DNA of 64,000 nucleotides from positions 62,001 to 126,000 of the forward strand of contig JANNOJ010000022.1 in assembly GCA_031399025.1 (NCBI GenBank), in the 5' to 3' direction. The notes under the pieces are model-generated. The model searched no databases and had not been told where the DNA came from. It saw nothing but the letters and a program-made list of their open reading frames with translations. Both the position numbers and the translations under genes were made by a program. Shown here one piece after another: positions 42,494 to 51,418 of this stretch (position 1 is its first letter; each line of letters starts with the position of its first letter). Source of the stretch: CBDBZL01 sp031399025. GTDB lineage: Bacteria; Pseudomonadota; Alphaproteobacteria; Sphingomonadales; Sphingomonadaceae.

Positions 42494-44755
42494 CTAGCCC
42501 ACCGACCCGGCCGCCGCGAGGACGGCCAAGGTCAGCACTTCGGCCGCGATCGCGGTCATCGGGGCGATTTGGACAGGTTTTTCCATGCCGATCAGCATCG
42601 GCCCGATCACCGCATTGCCGGCCAGTTCGCGCAGCAGCTTGGCCGACAGATTGGCGCTCTGCAGGCCAGGCATGACGAGCACGTTCGCCGGACCTGAGAG
42701 GCGGCTGAACGGGTAGAGCGCCATCACCGTCTCGTTGAGCGCCGCATCGGGCGCCATTTCGCCTTCGTATTCGAAGTCCGCGCCTTCCTGGTCGAGAATT
42801 TGCACGGCCTCGCGGATGTTCTCGAGCCACATGCCCGGCGGGTTGCCGAAGGTGGAGTAGGAGAGGAAGGCGACCCGCGGCGTGTGGCCCATGCGGCGGG
42901 CGACGGCGGCGGTCTCCTTGGCGATATGCGCGAGTTCGGGCGCCGAGGGGCGCTCGTTGATCGTGGTATCGGCGAGGAACACGGTATAGCTCTTGCCCAC
43001 CATCATGTGGACGCCGAACGGCACTCCGCCCGGCTTGGCGTCGAGCACCAGTCTCACCTCGCGCATGGTTTGGGCAAAGGTGCGCGTCAGCCCCGAGATC
43101 ATCGCATCGCCTCGGCCGAGCGCGACCAGCAGGCTGGCGAAGACGTTGCGCTCCTGGTTGACCAGCCGGCGCACGTCGCGCTCGGTGTAGCCGCGGCGCT
43201 GGAGGCGGGCGTAAAGGAAGTCGACCATGACGGGCACCAGCGTTGAATCGGCCGAGTTCTGGATCTCGAAGGCGTCGGGATCGTCGATGCCGAGCGCGCC
43301 CAGCCGCTCGCGCACCGCCTGAGTGCGGCCGACCAGCACCGGCGTGCCATAGCCGAAATCGCGGAACTGGATCGCGGCGCGCAATACCACATCCTCCTCC
43401 GCCTCGGCGAAGACCACCCGTCGCGGGTTCTTCTGCGCGTCCTCGTAGACGCGGGTGAGCGCCGAGGTGGTGGGATTGAGCCGAGCCTTGAGGCGCTGGG
43501 TGTATTGGGCGAAGTCGGCGATCGGCGCCTGCGCGACGCCGCTGTCCATCGCCGCCCTGGCGACCGCGGCGGAGACGCGCTCGATCAGCCGGGGATCGAA
43601 CGGGGCCGGGATGATGTATTCGCGGCCGAACTGGTGATCGACGCCATAGGCCGCGGCGACCTCCTGCGGCACCCGCTCGCGGGCGAGGTCGGCGATGGCG
43701 CGGGCGGCGGCGATCTTCATCTCCTCGTTGATCGTGGTGGCGCGCACGTCGAGCGCCCCGCGGAAGATGAACGGGAAGCCGAGCACGTTGTTGACCTGAT
43801 TGGGAAAGTCGCTGCGGCCGGTGGCGATGATCGCGTCCGAACGAACCGCCTTGGCCTCGTCCGGCATGATCTCGGGCACCGGATTGGCCATCGCGAAGAT
43901 GATCGGCTGAGGCGCCATCCTCGCCACCCAAGCGGGCTTGAGCGCGCCCGCGGCGGACAGGCCGAGGAAGATGTCGGCGCCCACGAGCGCTTCGCTCAGG
44001 CTGCGCGCCTGGGTGGGCACGGCGTGCGCGCTCTTCCATTGATCGACGTTTTCGCGGCCCGGATAGATGGGACCTTCGCGGTCGCAGACGATGACATGAT
44101 CGTGCCGCACGCCCATGGCCTTGATGAGCGCGGTGCACGCCAGCGCCGAGGCGCCCGCGCCGTTCACCACCACGCGCACCTCCTTGAACTCGCGCCCGGT
44201 CAGGAAACAGGCATTGAGCAGCCCGGCGGCGGCGATGATCGCGGTGCCGTGCTGGTCGTCGTGCATGACCGGGATCTTCATCCGTTCGCGCAGGGCCTGC
44301 TCGATGACGAAGCATTCGGGCGCGGCGATGTCTTCGAGGTTGATGCCGCCGAAGGTGGGCTCCATCAGCGCCACCGCCTCGATGAATTTATCGGCGTCCT
44401 GCGTATCGAGTTCGATGTCGAAGGCGTCGATATCGGCGAAGCGCTTGAACAGCACCGCCTTGCCTTCCATCACCGGCTTGGAGGCGAGCGCACCGAGGTT
44501 GCCGAGCCCCAGGATGGCGGTGCCGTTGGAGATGACCGCCACCAGGTTGGCGCGGGCGGTGTAGCGCGCGGCGCAGGCGGGATCGGCGGCGATCGCCTCG
44601 ACCGGCGCGGCGACGCCCGGCGAATAGGCCAGGCTGAGATCGCGCTGGGTGGTCATCGGCTTGGAGGCGATGATCTCGATCTTACCCGGGCGGATGGTCT
44701 CGTGGTAGAACAGCGCCTCGCGGGTGGTGAAGCTGAGATTGCGGTCTTCGGCCAA
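42494..44755 (-). CDS. maeB: NADP-dependent malic enzyme with phosphotransacetylase-like domain
   Basis: MaeB decarboxylates malate to pyruvate. The 753-residue chain has the malic enzyme part (about residues 1-430): DLSLAYSPGVAAPVEAIAAD, GNLGALASKPVMEGKAVLFK, INLEDIAAPECFVIE, MHDDQHGTAIIAAAGLLNA and VVNGAGASALACTALI. It is followed by a phosphotransacetylase-like regulatory domain (about 440-753) with VGKSYTVFLADTTINERPSA and FLSYSTFGNPPG. This fusion is the usual large bacterial MaeB. It diverges from mutS. Confidence 0.95.
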   Translation of the reverse strand: MAEDRNLSFTTREALFYHETIRPGKIEIIASKPMTTQRDLSLAYSPGVAAPVEAIAADPACAARYTARANLVAVISNGTAILGLGNLGALASKPVMEGKAVLFKRFADIDAFDIELDTQDADKFIEAVALMEPTFGGINLEDIAAPECFVIEQALRERMKIPVMHDDQHGTAIIAAAGLLNACFLTGREFKEVRVVVNGAGASALACTALIKAMGVRHDHVIVCDREGPIYPGRENVDQWKSAHAVPTQARSLSEALVGADIFLGLSAAGALKPAWVARMAPQPIIFAMANPVPEIMPDEAKAVRSDAIIATGRSDFPNQVNNVLGFPFIFRGALDVRATTINEEMKIAAARAIADLARERVPQEVAAAYGVDHQFGREYIIPAPFDPRLIERVSAAVARAAMDSGVAQAPIADFAQYTQRLKARLNPTTSALTRVYEDAQKNPRRVVFAEAEEDVVLRAAIQFRDFGYGTPVLVGRTQAVRERLGALGIDDPDAFEIQNSADSTLVPVMVDFLYARLQRRGYTERDVRRLVNQERNVFASLLVALGRGDAMISGLTRTFAQTMREVRLVLDAKPGGVPFGVHMMVGKSYTVFLADTTINERPSAPELAHIAKETAAVARRMGHTPRVAFLSYSTFGNPPGMWLENIREAVQILDQEGADFEYEGEMAPDAALNETVMALYPFSRLSGPANVLVMPGLQSANLSAKLLRELAGNAVIGPMLIGMEKPVQIAPMTAIAAEVLTLAVLAAAGSVG

Positions 44756-44891
44756 GCGGTCTCTCCCAGGCGGCAGCGCGGTGGGCGGTGCCTAGGAGCA
44801 CCTTGGCCTCGATGGCAACCTCGGGCCGGTTTTCCCCAAGCCGTTCTTGGCCCGCCATGACCAGGGCGACGGGACGCGGTAGACCGCGTTG

Positions 44892-47498
44892 ATGGCCGGC
44901 AACCCGTCTGCAACGCCGATGATGGCGCAATATCTGGCGCTCAAGGCGGAAGCCGGGGACTGCCTGCTGTTCTACCGGATGGGCGACTTCTTCGAGCTGT
45001 TCTTCGAGGATGCAAAGACGGCGGCGGGCTTGCTCGACATCGCGCTGACCAGCCGCGGCGAACATGACGGCGCGCCGGTGCCGATGTGCGGGGTGCCGGT
45101 GCATGCGGCCGAGAGCTACCTTACCCGGCTCATCCGCGCCGGCTGCCGGGTGGCGATCGCCGAGCAGGTGGAGAGCCCCGCCGAGGCGAAGCGGCGCGGC
45201 GGCGGCAAGACGCTCGTGCGCCGGGCGATCGTCCGCTTGGTGACCGCCGGCACGCTGACCGAGGAGGCGCTGCTCGACCCGCGGCAGGCCAATGTGCTGG
45301 CGGCGGTGTGCGGCCTGCGCGGCACGTGCGGCATCGCCGCCTGCGATATCTCGACCGGGCGGGTGGAACTGGAAGAATGCGCCGCGGGTGAGCTGGAGGC
45401 GGTGCTGGCGCGGATTGCAGCGCGCGAGATCGTGGCGCCCGAGGGCTGGGATGCCGCGCCCGCGGCGGCGAGCTTGCGGCCCCGCGCCGACTTCTCCACC
45501 GAGCGCGGCGAGGAGCGGCTGAAGGGGGTCCACGGCGTCGGGGCGCTGGACGGATTCGGGCGGTTCACTCGGCCCATGCTGGCGGCGGCGGGCGGGCTCA
45601 TCGCCTATCTCGACCATGCGACCCGCGGGAAACTGCCGCTGTTGCTGCCGCCCGTGGTGCGCCGCGGCGCCGAGTTGCTGGCGCTGGATGAGGCGACCCG
45701 CGCGAGCCTGGAGATCGAGCAAGCGCAAGGTGGCAGGCGCGAGGGCAGCCTGATCGCCGCCATCGACCGCTGCGTCACCGGGGCCGGCGCACGGCTCCTG
45801 GCGGAGGATCTCGCCGCGCCGCTGGCCACCAGGGAGCCGATCGAGGAGCGGCTGGCGCTGGTGCGTTACTGGCACGAGGATCCATTGGCGCGCGCCGCTG
45901 TCCGCGCGGCACTGCGCACCCTGCCCGATTTCGGCCGGGCGCTCGGGCGGCTGGTGGTGGGCCGGGGCAGCCCGCGCGATCTTGCGCAGATCCGCGACGG
46001 CCTGTTGGGTGCGCGGGAGATCGGCGAGGTGCTCGGTTCGCGCCAGGACCGGCCGGCCATGCTCGCGCGGCTGGTGCCGGAACTGGGCGGGCATGACGCG
46101 CTGACCGAGCTGCTGGCGCAGGCGCTGGTGCCGGCACCGACGACCGAGCGGACCAATGGCGGGTACATCGCGCCCGGCTACGATGCCGGGCTGGACGAGT
46201 TGCGCGACGTGTCGGGCAACGCCCGGCGGGCGATCGCCGCGCTCGAGGGCCGCTATCGCGAGGAGACCGGCGTCGCCACCCTCAAGATCCGGCATAACGG
46301 CGTGCTCGGCTATTTCATCGAGGTGCCGGCGCGCCAGGGCGACCGGCTGCGGCAAACCGATGCGGGGTTTGTCCACCGCCAGACCACGGCCAATGTGCTT
46401 CGCTTCAACTCGCTCACGCTGCACGAAGAAGCCATGCGCATCGCCGAATCGGGTGGCCGGGCGGTGGCTGCCGAGGAGGCGCATTTCGAGGAATTGTGCG
46501 AGCGGATCAGCCACGCGCGCGAGGCCATTGCCGCGGCGGCCGGGGCGTTGGCGCGGATCGACGTCGCTGCCGGGCAGGCCGAGCGCGCGAGCGAGGGAGG
46601 CTGGTGCCGGCCCGAGATCGTCGATGAGCCCTGCTTGGAGATTGCCGGCGGGCGGCATCCCGTGGTGGAGGCGGCGCTGGCGCGGACGGGCGAGCGCTTC
46701 GTGGCCAACGATTGCACGCTGGGGCCGGACGACCGCCTGTGGCTGATCGGCGGGCCCAACATGGGCGGCAAGTCGACCTTCCTGCGCCAGAACGCGCTCA
46801 TCGTGCTCCTGGCCCAGGCTGGCGGCTATGTCCCGGCGACGAGGGCGCGGGTGGGGTTGGTGGATCGGTTGTTTAGCCGGGTGGGCGCGGCGGACGAGCT
46901 GGCGCGCGGGCGCTCGACCTTCATGGTCGAGATGGTCGAGACCGCCGCCATCCTGCGCCAGGCGACGGACCGCAGCTTCGTGATCCTGGACGAGGTGGGG
47001 CGCGGCACATCGACTTATGACGGGCTGGCGCTGGCCTGGGCGGTGGCGGAGGCGATCCACGAGGGCAATCGCTGCCGCTGCCTGTTCGCGACCCATTACC
47101 ACGAGCTCGCGCGGCTGGCGGAAAGCTGCCCGGCGCTCTCGCTGCGACACGTGCGGGCCAAGGAATGGAAGGGCGAACTAGTTCTGCTGCACGAAGTCGC
47201 CGAGGGCGCGGCCGACCGGTCTTATGGGCTCGACGTGGCCAGGCTGGCCGGGGTGCCGACCGGCGTCGTGACGCGGGCACGGCAGGTACTGGCAAAGCTC
47301 GAGAAGGGGCGGGCGGAGACTGGCGGTATCGCTGCGGGACTTGGCGAATTGCCCTTGTTCGCGGCCGCCGCCCAAGCCGGGGAACGGGATCGAGACACTC
47401 TGCGCGAACAGCTGCGGGACCTCGATGTCGACGCGTTGAGTCCGCGGGAGGCGCTCGAACTTCTATACCGTCTCAAGCGGGAGGCGGGATCAACCTGA
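44892..47498 (+). CDS. mutS: DNA mismatch repair protein MutS
   Basis: MutS recognises mismatches and starts repair with MutL. The 868-residue protein has the mismatch-reading motif CLLFYRMGDFFELFFEDAKT (Phe-x-Glu), the connector and lever domains, Walker A (IGGPNMGGKSTFLRQNALIV), SRVGAADELARGRSTFMVEM, Walker B (FVILDEVGRGTSTYDGLALA) and ATHYHELARLAE. ATG at 44892 is preferred to a TTG three bases earlier. The C-terminal clamp-binding and tetramer region is short but present (LDVDALSPREALELLYRLKR). Confidence 0.97.
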   Translation: MAGNPSATPMMAQYLALKAEAGDCLLFYRMGDFFELFFEDAKTAAGLLDIALTSRGEHDGAPVPMCGVPVHAAESYLTRLIRAGCRVAIAEQVESPAEAKRRGGGKTLVRRAIVRLVTAGTLTEEALLDPRQANVLAAVCGLRGTCGIAACDISTGRVELEECAAGELEAVLARIAAREIVAPEGWDAAPAAASLRPRADFSTERGEERLKGVHGVGALDGFGRFTRPMLAAAGGLIAYLDHATRGKLPLLLPPVVRRGAELLALDEATRASLEIEQAQGGRREGSLIAAIDRCVTGAGARLLAEDLAAPLATREPIEERLALVRYWHEDPLARAAVRAALRTLPDFGRALGRLVVGRGSPRDLAQIRDGLLGAREIGEVLGSRQDRPAMLARLVPELGGHDALTELLAQALVPAPTTERTNGGYIAPGYDAGLDELRDVSGNARRAIAALEGRYREETGVATLKIRHNGVLGYFIEVPARQGDRLRQTDAGFVHRQTTANVLRFNSLTLHEEAMRIAESGGRAVAAEEAHFEELCERISHAREAIAAAAGALARIDVAAGQAERASEGGWCRPEIVDEPCLEIAGGRHPVVEAALARTGERFVANDCTLGPDDRLWLIGGPNMGGKSTFLRQNALIVLLAQAGGYVPATRARVGLVDRLFSRVGAADELARGRSTFMVEMVETAAILRQATDRSFVILDEVGRGTSTYDGLALAWAVAEAIHEGNRCRCLFATHYHELARLAESCPALSLRHVRAKEWKGELVLLHEVAEGAADRSYGLDVARLAGVPTGVVTRARQVLAKLEKGRAETGGIAAGLGELPLFAAAAQAGERDRDTLREQLRDLDVDALSPREALELLYRLKREAGST

Positions 47499-47532
47499 CG
47501 AAGGCATCCATCGCTCGCCTCTTCGGTGCGAT

Positions 47533-48012
47533 TTACCGATCTTCAGCCAGGTCCTCGATATCGTCGTCGGCTTCCTCGATCTCGTCCTCATCCACCAGCG
47601 CTTCGTCGCCCGCCGCGGTAAGGATGGCGTCGGCCGCGCTTTCCAGTTCGTCTTCGTCCGCCATGTCGAGCCCCCCATCGCTCGGCAGGTCGTCCAGCTT
47701 GCTGGCAATGCCGTATTTGTCCTCGTTGTCATCATGGTTGGGTTCGCCGAGATAAGCGCCCATGTCGATCCGGCCGGACTGTTCCATGTCGCGCATGTGG
47801 TCGACCAAATCCTGAGTGGAATCGTCCACAAGATCGCCCGGATTGTCGACCTTTATGCTGTCGAGCGGGCTTGCCCGCCGCGCTTCTCCCCGTAGCCCCT
47901 CCTCGGCGAGCGTCTGGCTCTGCTCCTGCTCGTCCTCCTGTTCGGAATTGTGCAGCTCGGGCGCCTGGTCTTGGGCGGAATGCTCGGCGCCCTGGCGCGG
48001 TTGGTCGATCAT
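47533..48012 (-). CDS. Very acidic protein of unknown function
   Basis: ATG at 48012 with GAGGAGA six or so bases upstream gives 159 residues. The sequence is rich in Asp and Glu (DEDEIEEADDDIEDLAEDR at the C-terminus) with Gln/Glu-rich N-terminal half (SEQEDEQEQSQTLAEEG) and almost no hydrophobic segments, so it is likely disordered. A central segment, DSTQDLVDHMRDMEQSGRID then MGAYLGEPNHDDNEDKYGIA, looks conserved, and I recall similar proteins in sphingomonads, but no function is known. Confidence 0.68.
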   Translation of the reverse strand: MIDQPRQGAEHSAQDQAPELHNSEQEDEQEQSQTLAEEGLRGEARRASPLDSIKVDNPGDLVDDSTQDLVDHMRDMEQSGRIDMGAYLGEPNHDDNEDKYGIASKLDDLPSDGGLDMADEDELESAADAILTAAGDEALVDEDEIEEADDDIEDLAEDR

Positions 48013-48064
48013 CGGATGGTCTCCTCTAGGAAAGACAACCCGGCGATCTCCCCGCCCGTTCCCG

Positions 48065-48943
48065 TCAGCCGGCGGGAACCGGCTCCTCGCCCGAATGATC
48101 GTAGAAGCCCCGGCCCGATTTGCGGCCGAGCCAGCCCGCCTCGACATACCGGGTGAGCAGCGGCGCCGGCCGGTACTTGGGATCGCCGGTGCTGGCGAAG
48201 ATCACGCGCATGATCTCAAGGCAGGTGTCGAGGCCGATGAAATCGGCGAGCTGGAGCGGACCCAGGGGGTGATTGAGGCCCAGCCGGCAGCCCTTGTCGA
48301 TATCGGCGATGCCGGCCGTGCCCTGGGCGAGCACGAACACCGCCTCGTTGATCATCGGCAGCAGCATGCGGTTGACGATGAAGCCGGGTTCGTCCTGGCT
48401 CAGCACCACCTCCTTGCCCAAGCTTTCGGCAAAGGCGCGGGTGGCCTCGATGGTGGCGGGCGCCGTGGCGAGGCCCGGGATGATCTCGACGAGTTGCATC
48501 AGCGGCACGGGATTGAAGAAATGCAGGCCGATGAAGCGCGCCGGGTCGGGCAGGGCGGCCGCCATGCGGGTGATCGGGATGGAACTGGTGTTGCTCGCCA
48601 GGATCGCGCCGGAGGCGAGAACCCGGCAGACTTCGGCAAAAATGCTCGCCTTGATGTCCTCGCGCTCGGTGGCCGCTTCGATGATGAACCTCGCCTCCGC
48701 CATGCCGGCAAAGTCCCCCGCCGGTGTGATAAGGGCGATTGCGGCGTCGGCCTGGTCGGCGGCGAGCTGATCCTTGGCGACCCCCCGCGCGAGGCGCTTG
48801 GCGATATCCTGGGCGGCCCGCTCCGCGCGCATCAGGTCGAGATCGGCGAGGACGACGCGATAGCCGCCGAGGGCCGCGACCTGGGCGATGCCCGAGCCCA
48901 TCTGACCGGCGCCGATGATACCGACCGTCTTGTTCAACTGCAT
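48065..48943 (-). CDS. 3-hydroxyacyl-CoA dehydrogenase (3-hydroxybutyryl-CoA type)
   Basis: The 292-residue single-function enzyme oxidises L-3-hydroxyacyl-CoA with NAD. VGIIGAGQMGSGIAQVAALG is the NAD fold, NTSSIPITRMAAALPDPARF and GLHFFNPVPLMQLVEIIPG carry the catalytic histidine, and PGFIVNRMLLPMINEAVFVL, then LGLNHPLGPLQLADFIGLD belong to the C-terminal domain. The length fits HbdA/PaaH proteins rather than the large FadB chain. No other beta-oxidation gene is adjacent. Confidence 0.93.
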   Translation of the reverse strand: MQLNKTVGIIGAGQMGSGIAQVAALGGYRVVLADLDLMRAERAAQDIAKRLARGVAKDQLAADQADAAIALITPAGDFAGMAEARFIIEAATEREDIKASIFAEVCRVLASGAILASNTSSIPITRMAAALPDPARFIGLHFFNPVPLMQLVEIIPGLATAPATIEATRAFAESLGKEVVLSQDEPGFIVNRMLLPMINEAVFVLAQGTAGIADIDKGCRLGLNHPLGPLQLADFIGLDTCLEIMRVIFASTGDPKYRPAPLLTRYVEAGWLGRKSGRGFYDHSGEEPVPAG

Positions 48944-49021
48944 GCTCCTGCCGTTTGCCGCTCACCTCAGCCGATAGCCGGTTGCGCTCCGACCCGGCAA
49001 TCGCCCAGTGGAGCGCGCGGC

Positions 49022-49255
49022 CTAGCGGTTGATCATCAGCAGGACGGCGACCACGACGATGGCCAGTGCCTGGTACTTGATGCGCGCGAACATCATGCGG
49101 TTTTGTTGCAGCTGCATGCGACCGGCCCGCGCGGCATCGTCGGGGCTCTCGAGGTCGAGCCTGGTGCTTTGCAGAAACGCCACGATCCCGCGAACCAGCG
49201 ACACGACGACCAAAACGGCGAACACGACGATGACGATGACAAGGAAGGTGTTCAT
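49022..49255 (-). CDS. HIG1-type twin-membrane protein
   Basis: ATG at 49255 gives 77 residues with two membrane helices (FLVIVIVVFAVLVVVSLVRG; ALAIVVVAVLLM) joined by a polar hairpin containing LQQNRMMFARIKYQ. This is the layout of HIG1 domain proteins, which in bacteria and mitochondria associate with respiratory complexes, especially cytochrome oxidase. Its start overlaps the gluQ stop by four bases (ATGA). Confidence 0.8.
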   Translation of the reverse strand: MNTFLVIVIVVFAVLVVVSLVRGIVAFLQSTRLDLESPDDAARAGRMQLQQNRMMFARIKYQALAIVVVAVLLMINR

Positions 49256-50109
49256 GGCACGTAATCTAGGGAGTGCGACAGGGTTATTCCACCCGGGATT
49301 TCGCCCGTGCGCAGCCGGTCGGCCAGGGCCGTGCCGCTCCCCCCCGCCATCCGCAATGCGCTCAGCGAGGGCGAGTTGCGGCGCTTGGCGAGCTTCCTGC
49401 CATCGGCGTCCAGCAGGAGCGCATGGTGGTGCCAAGTGGGGATGGGCAGACCTAAGAGCTCCTGGAGCAGACGATGGATATGGGTGGCGTGAAACAGATC
49501 GAGCCCGCGGGTGACGAGGGTGACGCCGTCGGCGGCGTCATCGAGCGTGGCAGCAAGGTGGTAACTGGCGGGTGTTTGAGTATCCTTGCGCACCAGGACG
49601 ACGTCGCCGGCAAGGTCGGGCCGCGCCTGCTGGCGCCCGCCGGTCTCATCGGTCCAGCTCAGCGGGCCGGTAAGGCGAAGCGCGGTTGCCATGTCGAGGC
49701 GCCAAGCGGCCGGGCCGACCGGTTCGAACGGCGCCAGGCGGCAGGTCCCGGGGTAGACCGGGCCGTCGGGGCCGATACCCTCCCCCGCGGCAGCAACCTG
49801 CGCGCGGGTACAGCGGCAGGGATATAGCAGGCCGGCCCGGCGCAATGTCGTGACCGCCGCCGCGTAGACGGGATGGCGCGCGGACTGGGGTGCGACCTCT
49901 TCCCAGGTGAGGCCAAGCCAGGCGAGATCCTCGCGAAAGACGTCGGCGAGTTCGGGACGCGAGCGGGCGCCGTCGATGTCTTCTATCCTGAGCAGGAAGC
50001 GCCCGTTGCGCGCGCGGGCCAGATCATGCGCCCGGATCGCCGAAAATGCGTGGCCGAGATGCAACAGGCCGGTAGGGCTCGGCGCAAAGCGCGTGGTGAT
50101 ACCGCTCAT
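49252..50109 (-). CDS. gluQ: Glutamyl-Q tRNA(Asp) synthetase
   Basis: GluQ attaches glutamate to the queuosine of tRNA-Asp. The 285-residue chain keeps only the catalytic half of GluRS: TRFAPSPTGLLHLGHAFSAI (HIGH-type), GRFLLRIEDIDGARSRPELA, RADDLVG-like GDVVLVRKDTQTPASYHLAA, LVTRGLDLFHATHIHRLLQE and KLAKRRNSPSLSALR (KMSKS equivalent), with zinc-type cysteines in YPCRCTRAQ and PGTCRLAP. The anticodon-binding domain is missing, as expected. ATG at 50109 is preferred. It diverges from the HNH gene. Confidence 0.92.
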   Translation of the reverse strand: MSGITTRFAPSPTGLLHLGHAFSAIRAHDLARARNGRFLLRIEDIDGARSRPELADVFREDLAWLGLTWEEVAPQSARHPVYAAAVTTLRRAGLLYPCRCTRAQVAAAGEGIGPDGPVYPGTCRLAPFEPVGPAAWRLDMATALRLTGPLSWTDETGGRQQARPDLAGDVVLVRKDTQTPASYHLAATLDDAADGVTLVTRGLDLFHATHIHRLLQELLGLPIPTWHHHALLLDADGRKLAKRRNSPSLSALRMAGGSGTALADRLRTGEIPGGITLSHSLDYVP

Positions 50110-50239
50110 CCAACCGCCTGGCGAGCGCGTGCCGAATGGCTGCGACTCGTGAACCTTCCTGTGGATTTGCCCGTTGTAACAGGCTTGACGCTTTTGTCGG
50201 CAAATGCTCGGGTCGCATGCATCAGGGAGGACACGCAGC

Positions 50240-50848
50240 GTGTTCAAGGCCGAACTGATGGAACGCAGCGCGCAATTCCGCAGCGCGGACACCGATCCGT
50301 TGCGCAAGCTGGAGAGCTGCCCGGCGCTGGTCCTCAACGCCGATTACACGCCGCTGTCCTATTATCCGCTGAGTTTGTGGCCGTGGCAGACGGCGATCAA
50401 GGCCGTGTTCCTGGAGCGGGTGGACATCGTCGCGAGCTACCAGCGACAGGTCCATTCGCCCTCCCTCGACATGAAGATCCCCAGCGTGATCGCGTTGCGG
50501 CAATATGTCAGGCCGAGCGAGTTTCCCGCGTTCACCCGCTTCAATGTCTTCCTGCGCGACCGGTTCTGCTGCCAATATTGCGGCAGCTCGCACAATCTGA
50601 CTTTCGACCATGTCGTTCCCCGGCGTCTTGGCGGTAGGACGACGTGGGAGAACATCATCACCGCCTGCGCCCCATGCAACATGGCCAAGGGCGGGCGCAC
50701 GCCGCGCCAGGCGAACATGCGCGCGCAGGTCGACCCGATCCGGCCGACCAGCTGGCAATTGCAGCAGCACGGCAAGAGCTTCCCGCCCAATTATCTGCAC
50801 GAAACCTGGCGTGACTGGCTGTACTGGGACATCGAGCTCGACGCCTAG
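50240..50848 (+). CDS. HNH endonuclease family protein
   Basis: GTG at 50240, with GGAGGA 9-10 bases upstream, gives 202 residues; ATG at 50258 is an alternative. The nuclease part has FLRDRFCCQYCGSSHNLTFD, HVVPRRLGGRTTWENIITAC and APCNMAKGGRTP: two CxxC zinc pairs around DHVVP and the asparagine of WENI, the complete HNH layout. The N-terminal CPALVLNADYTPLSYYPLSL segment is typical of a widespread chromosomal HNH family of unknown role. Confidence 0.9.
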   Translation: MFKAELMERSAQFRSADTDPLRKLESCPALVLNADYTPLSYYPLSLWPWQTAIKAVFLERVDIVASYQRQVHSPSLDMKIPSVIALRQYVRPSEFPAFTRFNVFLRDRFCCQYCGSSHNLTFDHVVPRRLGGRTTWENIITACAPCNMAKGGRTPRQANMRAQVDPIRPTSWQLQQHGKSFPPNYLHETWRDWLYWDIELDA

Positions 50849-50925
50849 GCAGCCGCGCTGTCCGCGAGACGGTGCGGCAAGGCACGGGGTGAGCAGTGTA
50901 GGAAGGACGGGCGCAACCCTGGCGG

Positions 50926-51399
50926 CTATTGCTCGATCACCCTCGTCGCGGGATGATGCTGGTCGAGGTGACGCTTGATGATCCGCAGGTTGCGGGTGTT
51001 CGACTTGAACAGGAAGTCGAACACGTCGCCGGCTACCGGAACCGCGCCGACGGCCATGTCGAACACGACGTTGCCCGCCATGCGCCAGACCTGCCAGCGG
51101 GGCAGGCCCAGATTGCGGGCTTCCCAGATCATGTAGGCGCCCATCGCGGCGGTGATGACGTCGCCGACCACCGGCACCAGACCGACCAGCGAATCCAGCC
51201 CGATCGGACGATTGATCCCGGGGACGACGAAACCGCGTTCGAGCAGACGCTCCATCGCTTCGAGCCGCTGGCGGACGGCGGCCGGCTCACTACCGAGCGG
51301 CAGGTCGGGCAGGTATCGCGCGGCCTTTCCGCCAGGCCCCGCGGCGGCGCTCGGGGAGCGCCACGGTGGTGACGGCACTGCTGGATCGGAATGGCTCAT
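50926..51399 (-). CDS. DUF4112 protein
   Basis: ATG at 51399 gives 157 residues. The DUF4112 region spans about residues 45-140: LERGFVVPGINRPIGLDSLV, GLVPVVGDVITAAMGAYMIW and VGAVPVAGDVFDFLFKSNTR, then NLRIIKRHL. Paired PVVGD and PVAGD motifs bracket two membrane-like segments. Function is unknown. It is 19 bases downstream of the solute-binding protein gene, so they may be one transcript. Confidence 0.87.
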   Translation of the reverse strand: MSHSDPAVPSPPWRSPSAAAGPGGKAARYLPDLPLGSEPAAVRQRLEAMERLLERGFVVPGINRPIGLDSLVGLVPVVGDVITAAMGAYMIWEARNLGLPRWQVWRMAGNVVFDMAVGAVPVAGDVFDFLFKSNTRNLRIIKRHLDQHHPATRVIEQ

Positions 51400-51418
51400 C
51401 CTGGACTTCCCTTCTATC

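Noticed and set aside
44682..47150. 822-residue open frame antisense to mutS
   Set aside because: Opposite-strand shadow of a full-length MutS gene with no recognisable domain.
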